DNA from: CAZFAP01 sp964516325
GTDB lineage: Bacteria > Auribacterota > JABMQX01
Assembly: GCA_964516325.1 (NCBI GenBank)
Contig: CAZFAP010000016.1
Coordinates: forward strand, 1 to 43,712
Length of the DNA stretch: 43,712 nt
Direction of reading: 5' to 3'
Of the stretch, positions 33,713 to 40,695 are shown in pieces. Position numbers and translations under genes: made by a program. Within the stretch, counting starts at the first letter, position 1, and the number at the start of each line of letters is the position of its first letter. The notes under the pieces were generated by a model, which was given only the letters and a program-made list of their open reading frames with translations, had not been told where the DNA came from and did not search any database.

Positions 33713-35034
33713 TGGAAAAAATGGGGTGGATTGTTCTATCTGCGGTCGCTATGGTCGGCTCATTTACCGCCGGCGTCATTGTGGGCGAAAACAAAAGGCT
33801 GGAAGACGGGCGCCCGCGCGGGACCGCGAAGGCCAAGGAGAAAGACGAGGGCCGGGATAGTGCGCGTATTCGCCGGGCAATCAACGACGGGGTGCGAAGG
33901 GCTCTGGCCGAGAAGGAAGAGAGGATACTGGCTGTTGAAAGGGAGCTGGGAGGACTGCGTGAGAAGGCGGCCTTTGCTCCCGGCCCTCCGCGTAAGGAAG
34001 GGGAGGTGCCGGCCGAGCGGTTACGCGCCCTTCGTGAAAAAGCCAGCGGGTTGCGCCACAAGATTCTTCAGCGCCGAGATGAGGCGCAGAGACAAGAGGC
34101 TCTTGCGGAGCTTGCCGACCTATTACGAAGCGGTAGTCCTGAGGATATTCTTCTTGGGTTGGCGACGCTCCGGCGTCTTGCAGGACTCGACAGTCACAGG
34201 CTTCAGGACGCCGTTCTTTCGTCCGCGACCCTTAATCACCTTCGTGGGTTCGATAGAGAGGGTCTTAAGAAGCTCGTTCTGGATGCGGCTGAGCAAGAAG
34301 ATGCTGAAGTTCGCCAGGGGGCTCTGGGATGCTTGCCGATTGTCTGCTCCAAAGAGGAGTACCTGAACGCACTGGTTGGCATGGCCGGAGACGCTTCTCC
34401 AGAAATCCGCCGCGAGGTGGCCGAGCGGATGGGGTTCGAGACAAAGGAAGGTGAGTTGGGCGAGGACATTGTCGTGGCTCTGAAGAGGTTTCTCCAGGAC
34501 GATGACATGTCTGTCAGGATGGCGGGGTTGGGTGTGCTATCGCGGAGGCACGAGTATGCCGCGGAATTAGAGGATATGGCCATCGAGCTGTCCAGGGAGA
34601 CTGAAAACGCCGAACGGATGATACCAATCCTTGCAGGAATGGGTACCGTCGGAGCGAAAAGCGCGAAGCGCCTGGTGGAAATGTTCGACGAAGGATATGA
34701 CGCATACCAGCTTTTCGACGAAGGTATGCACTGGTGTCTTTCGGAGGATGCCAAGGTTGTCGTACGCCGGTTCGCCCTCGGAATCCTGAGGGAAAGCGTG
34801 GAGCCGTACGACCACTGGATGGCCTTCCGTACATTGTTCAGGATCGGAGACGACTCGATACTTGCTGAGCTTGAGGAAATGTCGCGCGGCGCTGATGCTG
34901 AAGGGATCGAAGAGCGGCTCGCGGGGCTGATCGAACATACCCGAATAAACTACGTGGACCTCCCACGGGAAGACGTGTACGAGGTGCTGGATGAAGGCAG
35001 CGGGGAGTATAGCAGGATCGAATTGGCTCGATGA
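33712..35034 (+). CDS. Array gene 15: last HEAT-repeat protein, with internal duplication and C-terminal extension
   Basis: 440 residues. Membrane helix about 5-25 (VGSFTAGVIVGE, GxxxG at 21-25). Coiled coil about 52-84; the PPPL motif is degenerate (FAPGPPRKE). Signature KILQRRDEAQ at 117-126. Residues about 151-171 and 172-192 are an internal duplication (ATLRRLAGLDSHRLQDAVL and ATLNHLRGFDREGLKKLVL), adding one helical unit. HEAT helices: EVRQGAL at 199-205, EIRREVA at 231-237 and SVRMAGL at 267-273. AELEDMAIELSRETEN at 284-299; variable segment GYDAYQLFDEGMHWCLSEDA at about 328-347. After the DAEGIEERLAG module (395-405) it has an acidic tail of about 30 residues unrelated to those of genes 7 and 9. 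CGGAGG lies 7-8 bases before the ATG. Confidence 0.9.
   Translation: MEKMGWIVLSAVAMVGSFTAGVIVGENKRLEDGRPRGTAKAKEKDEGRDSARIRRAINDGVRRALAEKEERILAVERELGGLREKAAFAPGPPRKEGEVPAERLRALREKASGLRHKILQRRDEAQRQEALAELADLLRSGSPEDILLGLATLRRLAGLDSHRLQDAVLSSATLNHLRGFDREGLKKLVLDAAEQEDAEVRQGALGCLPIVCSKEEYLNALVGMAGDASPEIRREVAERMGFETKEGELGEDIVVALKRFLQDDDMSVRMAGLGVLSRRHEYAAELEDMAIELSRETENAERMIPILAGMGTVGAKSAKRLVEMFDEGYDAYQLFDEGMHWCLSEDAKVVVRRFALGILRESVEPYDHWMAFRTLFRIGDDSILAELEEMSRGADAEGIEERLAGLIEHTRINYVDLPREDVYEVLDEGSGEYSRIELAR
34162..34287 (+). repeat. 63-base intragenic tandem duplication in array gene 15
   Basis: The coding segments 34162-34224 and 34225-34287 encode similar 21-residue units, each starting ATL and containing an L-x-G-[LF]-D pattern. 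DNA identity is only partial, so the duplication is old compared with the 12-base one in gene 5. The other array members have a single unit here. Confidence 0.7.
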
Positions 35035-35127
35035 GCAGATTGACTCTGAGCATCACAATTCATCGCATAGCGGGAGAATTCACAATCCACAGCAGGTGGG
35101 AATGCCTGGCCAGTGCAGGAGACACAT

Positions 35128-36012
35128 GTGAGCGATAAAGTCATCGTCGGCGTAGATGTTGGCGGGACGAAGATTATGACCGGCGTTATGAACCGGCAGG
35201 GGAAGATCGTCGGCGAGCCGGTCAGGGTACCGACCGGGACGGAGGATGCGCCGGACGCGATTATGGGGAGGCTTTATGAATCCGTCGAGAAAGCCCTTGT
35301 CGCGGCGGGAGAATCGCTTACGGAGGTCGTTGGGATTGGAATCGGGGTGCCCGGGCCGCTCAATATAAAGGACGGGATTTTTCTCGACCCGCTTCAACTT
35401 CCGACGCTGCATGATTTCCCAATACGACGTGTCGTCGAGGAGCATTTCAATCTTCCCGTGATCGTGAACAACGACGCGAACTGCTTCGTGCTGGCGGAGA
35501 GCTTTTTCGGCGCGGGGGCTGACGCGGAGATAGTCCTCGGCTTTACCCTCGGCACGGGCTTCGGCTGCGGGATCGCCATCAACAAGAAAATCTATCTTGG
35601 AGCGACGGAGACCGCCGGGGAAATCTGGCTTTCGCCGTACAAGGAGAGCTTCATTGAGGAATACGTCTCGGGTCGCGGGCTTCAAAGGACGTATCGGGAC
35701 TTAACTGGCAAGAACGCCGCCCCTCCGCAGATTCTTGAAGCGGCGGTTCACGGAGAAGCGGTAGCGCTGAAAGCGTGGGAGATTTTCGGGGAGGACCTCA
35801 CATACGCCATCGCTTGGTCAATCAACACTCTCGATCCGGACATAGTCATTCTCGGGGGCTCGCTGACGCTCGGCTTCGAGTTCTTCGCCCCCGCAGTGGA
35901 GAAACACCTTCGCCAGCACGTCACGCCCGTCCCTGCCGAGAAAACCCGGGTTGTTCCGGCGAAGCTCGGCGAGAGCGCCGGCTTCATTGGCGCCGCCAGC
36001 CTGCTTCTATAA
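35128..36012 (+). CDS. ROK-family sugar kinase-like protein lacking the zinc motif
   Basis: A 294-residue member of the ROK (repressor, ORF, kinase) family, which mostly phosphorylates glucose or amino sugars with ATP. The N-terminal phosphate loop VDVGGTKI is at residues 9-16. The catalytic Asp116 is in NNDANCF at 114-120, and GFTLGTGFGCG at 138-148 is the second ATP-binding loop. The usual EIGH plus C-x-C-G-x-x-G-C zinc site is missing: after TAGE comes IWLSPYKESFIEEYVSGRG, so His and all Cys ligands are gone. No helix-turn-helix is present, so it is not a ROK repressor. GTG at 35128 is preferred because AGGAGA lies 5 bases before it; another GTG at 35113 has no such site. It follows the array by about 90 bases and need not be related to it. 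Confidence 0.9.
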   Translation: MSDKVIVGVDVGGTKIMTGVMNRQGKIVGEPVRVPTGTEDAPDAIMGRLYESVEKALVAAGESLTEVVGIGIGVPGPLNIKDGIFLDPLQLPTLHDFPIRRVVEEHFNLPVIVNNDANCFVLAESFFGAGADAEIVLGFTLGTGFGCGIAINKKIYLGATETAGEIWLSPYKESFIEEYVSGRGLQRTYRDLTGKNAAPPQILEAAVHGEAVALKAWEIFGEDLTYAIAWSINTLDPDIVILGGSLTLGFEFFAPAVEKHLRQHVTPVPAEKTRVVPAKLGESAGFIGAASLLL

Positions 36013-36198
36013 GGTGTCCAAGCGTACGCGCATGTGCGGTATGGGGTGGCTGTGAGCGTCGCTTGGGGCAGCCGCCGGCACCGTGTTTTTTTCGGGACGC
36101 ACAGCCCCCTCGGCTCGGAGAACAGGTTCGCGCTTATTGAAGGGGGGACCTTGGAGGGTGCAGCTTCGCTCCCGTGGCGCGAGGGCGCGAGAAGTAAC

Positions 36199-36300
36199 GC
36201 CACGCCTTTGGCGTGGCAGTACGGGAGACGTCTCGTCCCCCAAAATGCCCGCGCGGGCAAGATGCCCGCGAGACAGCCGGCAGGATACCAGCGGTACATT
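36199..36300. repeat. Cluster of short palindromes (possible dispersed repeat element)
   Basis: In about 100 bases there are a perfect 8-bp stem with TTT loop, GCCACGCC/GGCGTGGC (36199-36217), a 10-base palindrome GAGACGTCTC (36225-36234), a 14-base palindrome TGCCCGCGCGGGCA (36246-36259), a further GATGCCCGCG copy, and GCCGGCAGGATACCAGCGG. The wording is like the intergenic REP-type repeats of some environmental Gram-negative genomes. Only one copy is in this window, so dispersal is not shown. Confidence 0.6.
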
Positions 36301-36483
36301 TGGCCCAGGGATCACGCCGGCTCCCGGCAATCGTCCAGGGCCCGGAGCGGTAGGACGCACCGCTTGCCGTCGTCAAACCGCACACGGGCACCCATCATGT
36401 CGCCGGAGTCGAGGCACAGCCGCGCGGAAAGCCGCTATTGAAAGACGGTGCAACATGGAATAGCATAAGGGGCCAAAACGAAG

Positions 36484-36510
36484 GGGAGGCACACGTAGCG
36501 CTCGCCTCCC
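36484..36510. repeat. Inverted repeat upstream of the FGE-like gene
   Basis: GGGAGGC at 36484-36490 pairs with GCCTCCC at 36504-36510 around a 13-base loop, about 45 bases before the ATG at 36557. It could be part of a leader hairpin or operator; a T5 run occurs about 14 bases further on. Confidence 0.35.
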
Positions 36511-36556
36511 GGGTGGCTGCCGTATTTTTAGACTCATTGAGAGACTTTTGACCGTC

Positions 36557-37477
36557 ATGGGCTACGCTCGTAAAGCGTCGTCAATTTTCCCTTGTTGCAT
36601 TGCCGTGGTTGCGTTATTTGCTGCGCAATGTCTTCTGGCTTTGGAGGATCATGGAAGCGCATCTTCCAAATCGCCGCCCGACCTGCCCGCTTCATGGGCA
36701 AAGCTGCTCAAGCCGAAGCCCGGCACGGAGTACGTTGACGGCATGCCCAAGGAAATCGTCTGGTTGAAGGACGGAGCGGAGATGATTCTTGTGCCGGGTG
36801 GAAAATTCCTGTTCGGCGAGAACAAAGAAGAAAGAGAAGAGCCAGCCTTTTACGTTGACAAATTCCCCGTTACGAACGAGCGGTATAAGAAGTTCGTTGA
36901 CGCTACGAAATACAAAGTTCCCGATGCACCACAGGAGTGGGCGAAACCTTACAACTGGAAGAATGGAACGTATCCGAAGGGGAAGGGCAAGCATCCCGTG
37001 GTGCTGGTGGATTTCAGCGACGTGACGGAGTATTGCAGGTGGGCGGAGAAAGGACTGCCTTCCGACGAGCAGTGGGAAAAAGCCGCCAGGGGAACGGACG
37101 GGCGGAGGTATCCGTGGGGCGAGGAGTTCGAGGACGGAAGGTGCAACTCCTGGCATGAGAAGATTGAGGGGACAACGCCGGTTGATAAATATCCCAAGGG
37201 CGCGTCGCCTTGCGGTTGCTACGACATGTCGGGGAACGTCTGGGAATGGACGAGCAGCGCAGTCGTCGCAGTTCCTCAGATGCCGTCGGAGTCGGGGCAG
37301 ACGGACAGCGCCGCCGCTGCTCTGGCCCTGTCAGCAAAACCGCAGGGGTACGTAGCAAAGGGCGGCTCGTGGTTCGACGGCGAAGTCCGCGTACGAGTCA
37401 CCTCCTTTGGATGGATTCGTCCCGAGCTAAAAGGAAATAACCTCGGATTCCGCTGTGCCGTCGTTCTGCCGGAATAG
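36557..37477 (+). CDS. Exported FGE-sulfatase (SUMF1)-domain protein, probably not a formylglycine enzyme
   Basis: A 306-residue protein with an N-terminal hydrophobic signal (SSIFPCCIAVVALFAAQCLL). The mature part is an FGE-sulfatase fold: MILVPGGKFLFGENKEEREE, FYVDKFPVTNERYKKFVD, HPVVLVDFSDVTEYCRWA, GLPSDEQWEKAARGTDGRRYPWG, YDMSGNVWEWTSS, KGGSWFDG and NLGFRCAVV occur in the family order. In true formylglycine-generating enzymes a Cys pair lies between GGSW and the terminal GFR; here that stretch (GSWFDGEVRVRVTSFGWIRP) has no Cys. So sulfatase activation is unlikely, and a carbohydrate- or protein-binding role is more probable. The ATG at 36557 is preferred to a TTG three codons earlier. It precedes the GH127-type gene by about 170 bases. 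Confidence 0.85.
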   Translation: MGYARKASSIFPCCIAVVALFAAQCLLALEDHGSASSKSPPDLPASWAKLLKPKPGTEYVDGMPKEIVWLKDGAEMILVPGGKFLFGENKEEREEPAFYVDKFPVTNERYKKFVDATKYKVPDAPQEWAKPYNWKNGTYPKGKGKHPVVLVDFSDVTEYCRWAEKGLPSDEQWEKAARGTDGRRYPWGEEFEDGRCNSWHEKIEGTTPVDKYPKGASPCGCYDMSGNVWEWTSSAVVAVPQMPSESGQTDSAAAALALSAKPQGYVAKGGSWFDGEVRVRVTSFGWIRPELKGNNLGFRCAVVLPE

Positions 37478-37648
37478 CGGCTGACCTTTCCCTGAATTAC
37501 GAGGATGCTTCTGGAGGGCGCCGGTCGCGAAGTCGAGCGCTGACGCTGAACTCGAGTCTCGTCGCTGGCAGCTCGACGTGAGCACGATTGTTTGCCGCGG
37601 TAACCGTGAGGTATTTTAGAACGCAGGAGGATGAGGAGGTCATCGAAA

Positions 37649-39997
37649 ATGATGCACGTTGAAAGCCTGGGGTTGCTGCTTGTTATGGTTGCAGTTGTGG
37701 TTCCGCTGGTTTGTTGCGACACGGAGGCATCTCAGTCTATCGCGCGGCTGAATGCCGTGCCATTGACGGATGTAAAGTTGACGGATCACTTCTGGGCGCC
37801 CCGAATCGGGATCAACCGGACCGTGACGATCCCACATTGCCTGAAGCAGTGTGAAATCACCAATCGGATTCGCAACTTCGAGGTTGCAGGCGGTCTCATC
37901 CAGGGGAAGTTCGACGGCATTTTCTTCAACGATTCCGACGTCTATAAAGTGGTCGAGGCGGCATCCTATTCTCTCGCTCTGCATCCCGACCCCGAGCTGG
38001 ACAAGCAGCTGGATGAGTTGATCGCGAAGTTCGCGGCTGCCCAGCAGAAGGATGGATACCTGAACACGTACTTCACCCTCGTGGAGCCGGACAAACGGTG
38101 GACGGACCTGCCGGTGAAGCACGAGCTTTACTGCGCCGGGCATCTGTTTGAGGCGGCGGTCGCTCACTACCGCGCCACGGGGAAGAGAAATCTCCTCGAT
38201 GTCGCCACTCGGTTTGCCGACCATATTGCGAACACTTTTGGTGAGGGGCGTCGCATTGGCGTGCCCGGACACGAAGAGATTGAGCTCGCCCTCGTGAAGC
38301 TCCACGACGCTACCGGCAAGAAGGAATATTTCGACCTGGCGAAGTTCTTCATTGACAAGCGAGGATATGCGAATCGGGACTACTCTCAGGACGCCATCCC
38401 CGTCAGAGAACAGAGCGAAATTGTCGGGCACGCCGTCCGGGCGATGTACCTCTATTCCGGCGTCGCGGACGTCGCGGCCAGAACCGAGGATAAGGCTCTC
38501 ATCGGAGCCATGGAGCGCATCTGGGGCGACGCGACGCAGCGGAAAATGTACGTCACTGGCGGCATTGGACCATCGGCGCATAACGAAGGTTTCACCGTCC
38601 CGTACGATTTGCCGAACGACTCCGCCTATGCCGAGACTTGCGCTGGCATTGGGTTGGCGCTATGGAATTACCGGCTCACCTTGCTCCATGGCCAAGCCAG
38701 GTATGCTGACGTCCTGGAGCGGGCGCTTTACAACGGCGTCATTTCGGGCGTGTCGCTTGACGGCGAGAGATTCTTCTACGTCAATCCTCTGGGGAGTCGC
38801 GGACATCATCATCGGCAGCCCTGGTACTGGTGCGCGTGCTGTCCGCCGAACATCGCGCGGATAGTCCCGCAGGTCGGAGGTTTTGTCTATGCGACATCGG
38901 CGGAGGGGCTCTGGGTGAACCTCTACGCAGCGAGCCAGGCGAAGATGGCCGTCGGTGGGAAGCAGGTCGAGCTAATCCAGGAGACAGACTATCCGTGGGC
39001 GGGCGAGGTGAAGCTGACGGTCAACCCCGCTGAGCCAGCGTCTTTTGACGTAAACCTGCGCATCCCGGGCTGGTGCCAGGATGCGAAAGCCGAAGTGAAT
39101 GGAAACGCAGTTGACGCCTCTCCGGGAGAAAATGGCTACCTTCGGATTAGCCGCCAGTGGCGTCGGGGCGATACGATTTCGCTTGAGTTCCCAATGCCTG
39201 TTGAGCGTATCGCCGCGAATCCGAGGGTGGCAGCGGATGTTGGGCGAGTGGCGCTCCAGCGGGGACCGATTGTGTATTGTCTCGAGGGCGTGGATAACAA
39301 TGGCTCGGTGAGAGACGTTGCCCTGCCGCCGGATGCGAAGTTGGAGGCTCATTTCCGGGCGGACCTTCTCGGCGGCATCATGGCGCTCAAAGGGAAAGCG
39401 CTGCGACGGAAGCCTGTCGAGTGGTGCGATGTTCTCTACCAGCCTGTCCCGTCGGAGGAAGAAGTCGCGATTGTGGCCGTTCCGTATCATGCATGGGACA
39501 ATCGAGAGGCGGGGGAGATGGTCGTTTGGCTGCCGGAGACGACAGCGCTCGCAGAGCCAAAACTGCCGCCAACGATTGCTCGAGAAGCCAAGCCTTCCGC
39601 GTCGTTCACCTACGGGGATGTGCGCGCGATCAACGACGGTGTGGTGCCATCGAGTTCCTCCGACTATTCGCTCCGCCGCCACACGTGGTGGGACCACAAG
39701 GGCACAGGCGAGTGGGTGAGCCTGACGTTCAAGGAGCCAAAACGCATGTCGTGCGTGGAGGTCTATTGGTTCGATGACACAGGGGTGGGGGGGTGCCGTG
39801 TGCCGAAGTCGTGGGCGGTGGAGTGGCTCGACGGCGAGACGTGGCGGCCCGTCGCCGGCGCCTCACGCTACGAGACCGTCAAGGACGCGTTCAACCGGGT
39901 GAGCTTCGACCCGATTGACACGACAAGCGTCCGAATAGTCGTCCAGCTTCAGGAGGGCGTGTCCGGCGGAGTCCTGGAAATTCGGGTCCCCAGATAG
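37649..39997 (+). CDS. Exported GH127 (DUF1680) beta-L-arabinofuranosidase-like enzyme
   Basis: A 782-residue secreted glycosidase. A hydrophobic signal (LGLLLVMVAVVVPLVCC) is followed by the (alpha/alpha)6 barrel that begins LTDHFWAPRI. The Cys/Glu/zinc site known from GH127 is present: Glu329 and Cys331 in YAETCAG, and Cys397-Cys398 in CACCPPN, of which Cys397 would be the nucleophile. Beta domains follow (about 430-620), and the last 120 residues (from about SFTYGDVRAINDG) resemble a discoidin-like jelly roll, probably carbohydrate-binding. The likely substrate is an arabinofuranose-containing glycan. ATG at 37649 is chosen because GAGGAGG lies 9 bases upstream; an ATG six codons earlier would overlap that site. 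Confidence 0.92.
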   Translation: MMHVESLGLLLVMVAVVVPLVCCDTEASQSIARLNAVPLTDVKLTDHFWAPRIGINRTVTIPHCLKQCEITNRIRNFEVAGGLIQGKFDGIFFNDSDVYKVVEAASYSLALHPDPELDKQLDELIAKFAAAQQKDGYLNTYFTLVEPDKRWTDLPVKHELYCAGHLFEAAVAHYRATGKRNLLDVATRFADHIANTFGEGRRIGVPGHEEIELALVKLHDATGKKEYFDLAKFFIDKRGYANRDYSQDAIPVREQSEIVGHAVRAMYLYSGVADVAARTEDKALIGAMERIWGDATQRKMYVTGGIGPSAHNEGFTVPYDLPNDSAYAETCAGIGLALWNYRLTLLHGQARYADVLERALYNGVISGVSLDGERFFYVNPLGSRGHHHRQPWYWCACCPPNIARIVPQVGGFVYATSAEGLWVNLYAASQAKMAVGGKQVELIQETDYPWAGEVKLTVNPAEPASFDVNLRIPGWCQDAKAEVNGNAVDASPGENGYLRISRQWRRGDTISLEFPMPVERIAANPRVAADVGRVALQRGPIVYCLEGVDNNGSVRDVALPPDAKLEAHFRADLLGGIMALKGKALRRKPVEWCDVLYQPVPSEEEVAIVAVPYHAWDNREAGEMVVWLPETTALAEPKLPPTIAREAKPSASFTYGDVRAINDGVVPSSSSDYSLRRHTWWDHKGTGEWVSLTFKEPKRMSCVEVYWFDDTGVGGCRVPKSWAVEWLDGETWRPVAGASRYETVKDAFNRVSFDPIDTTSVRIVVQLQEGVSGGVLEIRVPR

Positions 39998-40067
39998 CTG
40001 CCGCGACGGCGAGTCGTTTCACTCGTTGAGAGCATCGTGACCGCGCGGGGGATGGGATTCGGCAGCT
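39996..40067. terminator. Inverted repeat between convergent genes, possible bidirectional terminator
   Basis: AGCTGCCG at 39996-40003, starting on the GH127 stop codon, pairs with CGGCAGCT at 40060-40067, enclosing a small hairpin CGAGT/ACTCG (40010-40014 and 40021-40025). It lies in the 84-base gap between two convergent stop codons. No T tract is adjacent, so the call is weak. Confidence 0.3.
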
Positions 40068-40081
40068 CGATCAGACTGCTC

Positions 40082-40627
40082 CTATTCGGTTGGTTTCATT
40101 GGGGGCGCCATCTTCATGGGCGGCATCAGTGCGCGAATCGCTGTCCCCTTAAGCAGCCAGTTGTCGCCCCTCTTGGTGAGAGCGTATTCCGCCTTGTCGG
40201 ACAACTTGCCGTCCCTGTAAACCTCGACCTGAACCGTCGCTTGATCTTTCGAGACCTTCGACCCGAGGATGTCGTAGGAGAGTTGTCCCGCTTTCTGACC
40301 GCCTTTCTCGAGCATCGAGACGAGCATTTCTCTCAACTGGTCAGCATCGCCGGGGGCCGCGGCGGCGGACCCGACTGGCTTTTCCTGCCCCTGTCGGATC
40401 ATCTCATCCACGTCAATGGAATCCACTGCCTTTCGGTAGTCTTTCGCCGCCAGAGCGTCGAGGTAACCTTTGACGGCTTTCTCGCAGGCGTTCCTCGCGC
40501 GAACATCCACCCTTTTGGTGGCGGCTTCCTTGTGCGGCTGCTTTTCCTTCTCTTTGCGACATCCGGGTGCGAGACAGACTAAACACACTACTGCGGCGCA
40601 ACTTATGAGGCTTCTCCAACGAGTCAT
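40082..40627 (-). CDS. Small lipoprotein with NTF2/DUF4878-like domain
   Basis: A 181-residue lipoprotein. The signal SLISCAAVVCLVCLAPGC ends in a lipobox Cys near residue 23. After a Lys/Glu-rich linker comes AVKGYLDALAAKDYRKAVDS, the typical first helices of NTF2-like or DUF4878 domains, then strands SYDILGSKVSKDQATVQVEV and ...GDNWLLKGTA, which fit the same cone-shaped fold. A Met/Pro-rich tail ends the chain. The ATG at 40627 has AGGAG 10 bases upstream and puts the lipobox at a normal distance; a longer frame starting upstream lacks sense. It follows, on the same strand, another small lipoprotein of similar plan with 68 bases between. Ligand or partner unknown. Confidence 0.78.
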   Translation of the reverse strand: MTRWRSLISCAAVVCLVCLAPGCRKEKEKQPHKEAATKRVDVRARNACEKAVKGYLDALAAKDYRKAVDSIDVDEMIRQGQEKPVGSAAAAPGDADQLREMLVSMLEKGGQKAGQLSYDILGSKVSKDQATVQVEVYRDGKLSDKAEYALTKRGDNWLLKGTAIRALMPPMKMAPPMKPTE

Positions 40628-40695
40628 CGGCGCACAGCTCCTTTCGCAGCAAATTTCCGTTTGTGAATCAGACTCAAGTGCATTGATTGCCAGAG

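Larger units (their letters stand above)
15553..35034 (+). other. Tandem array of 15 paralogous membrane-anchored coiled-coil/HEAT-repeat genes
   Basis: Fifteen full-length, co-directional genes of 397-449 codons share one architecture. Residues 5-25 form a membrane helix, usually with Gly21-x-x-x-Gly25. Residues 50-85 form a coiled coil ending in a PPPL-type motif, then a highly charged linker. A signature I-L-Q-R-x-D near residue 125 opens a HEAT solenoid with repeated [DE]-x-[EV]-[VI]-R helices. An E-M-E-D helix and A-Q-R-L-V-E-M helix precede a variable segment, and the chain ends with an (S/P)-D-A-E-G-I-E module. Copies are clearly related but well diverged. Seven junctions are 4-base ATGA overlaps and one is TAATG. 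Gaps of 466 and 127 bases divide the array 7+2+6. I know of no described system of this kind. Confidence 0.93.
36013..36556. other. Intergenic region rich in palindromes
   Basis: About 540 bases with no supported gene between the ROK gene and the FGE-like gene. It holds a cluster of short palindromes at 36199-36300 and an inverted repeat at 36484-36510. A weak inverted repeat followed by a T7 run (GGTGGCTG near 36044, CAGCCGCC near 36070, T tract near 36085) might terminate the ROK transcript, but stem and T tract are separated by about 9 bases. Confidence 0.6.

Noticed and set aside
15553..35034. The array as an assembly artefact (collapsed or repeated contig)
   Set aside because: The copies are well diverged, differ in length and junction type, and each is intact; an artefact would give near-identical copies.
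15553..35034. Array proteins as phycobilisome lyases or DNA-repair AlkD-like HEAT proteins
   Set aside because: Only the generic HEAT pattern is shared; the membrane helix, coiled coil and C-terminal module have no place in those families, and there are no phycobilisome genes or AlkD active-site features.
36040..36092. Intrinsic terminator after the ROK gene (inverted repeat then T7)
   Set aside because: The stem is short and includes a G-U pair, and the T run is about 9 bases from it; not good enough to call as a feature.
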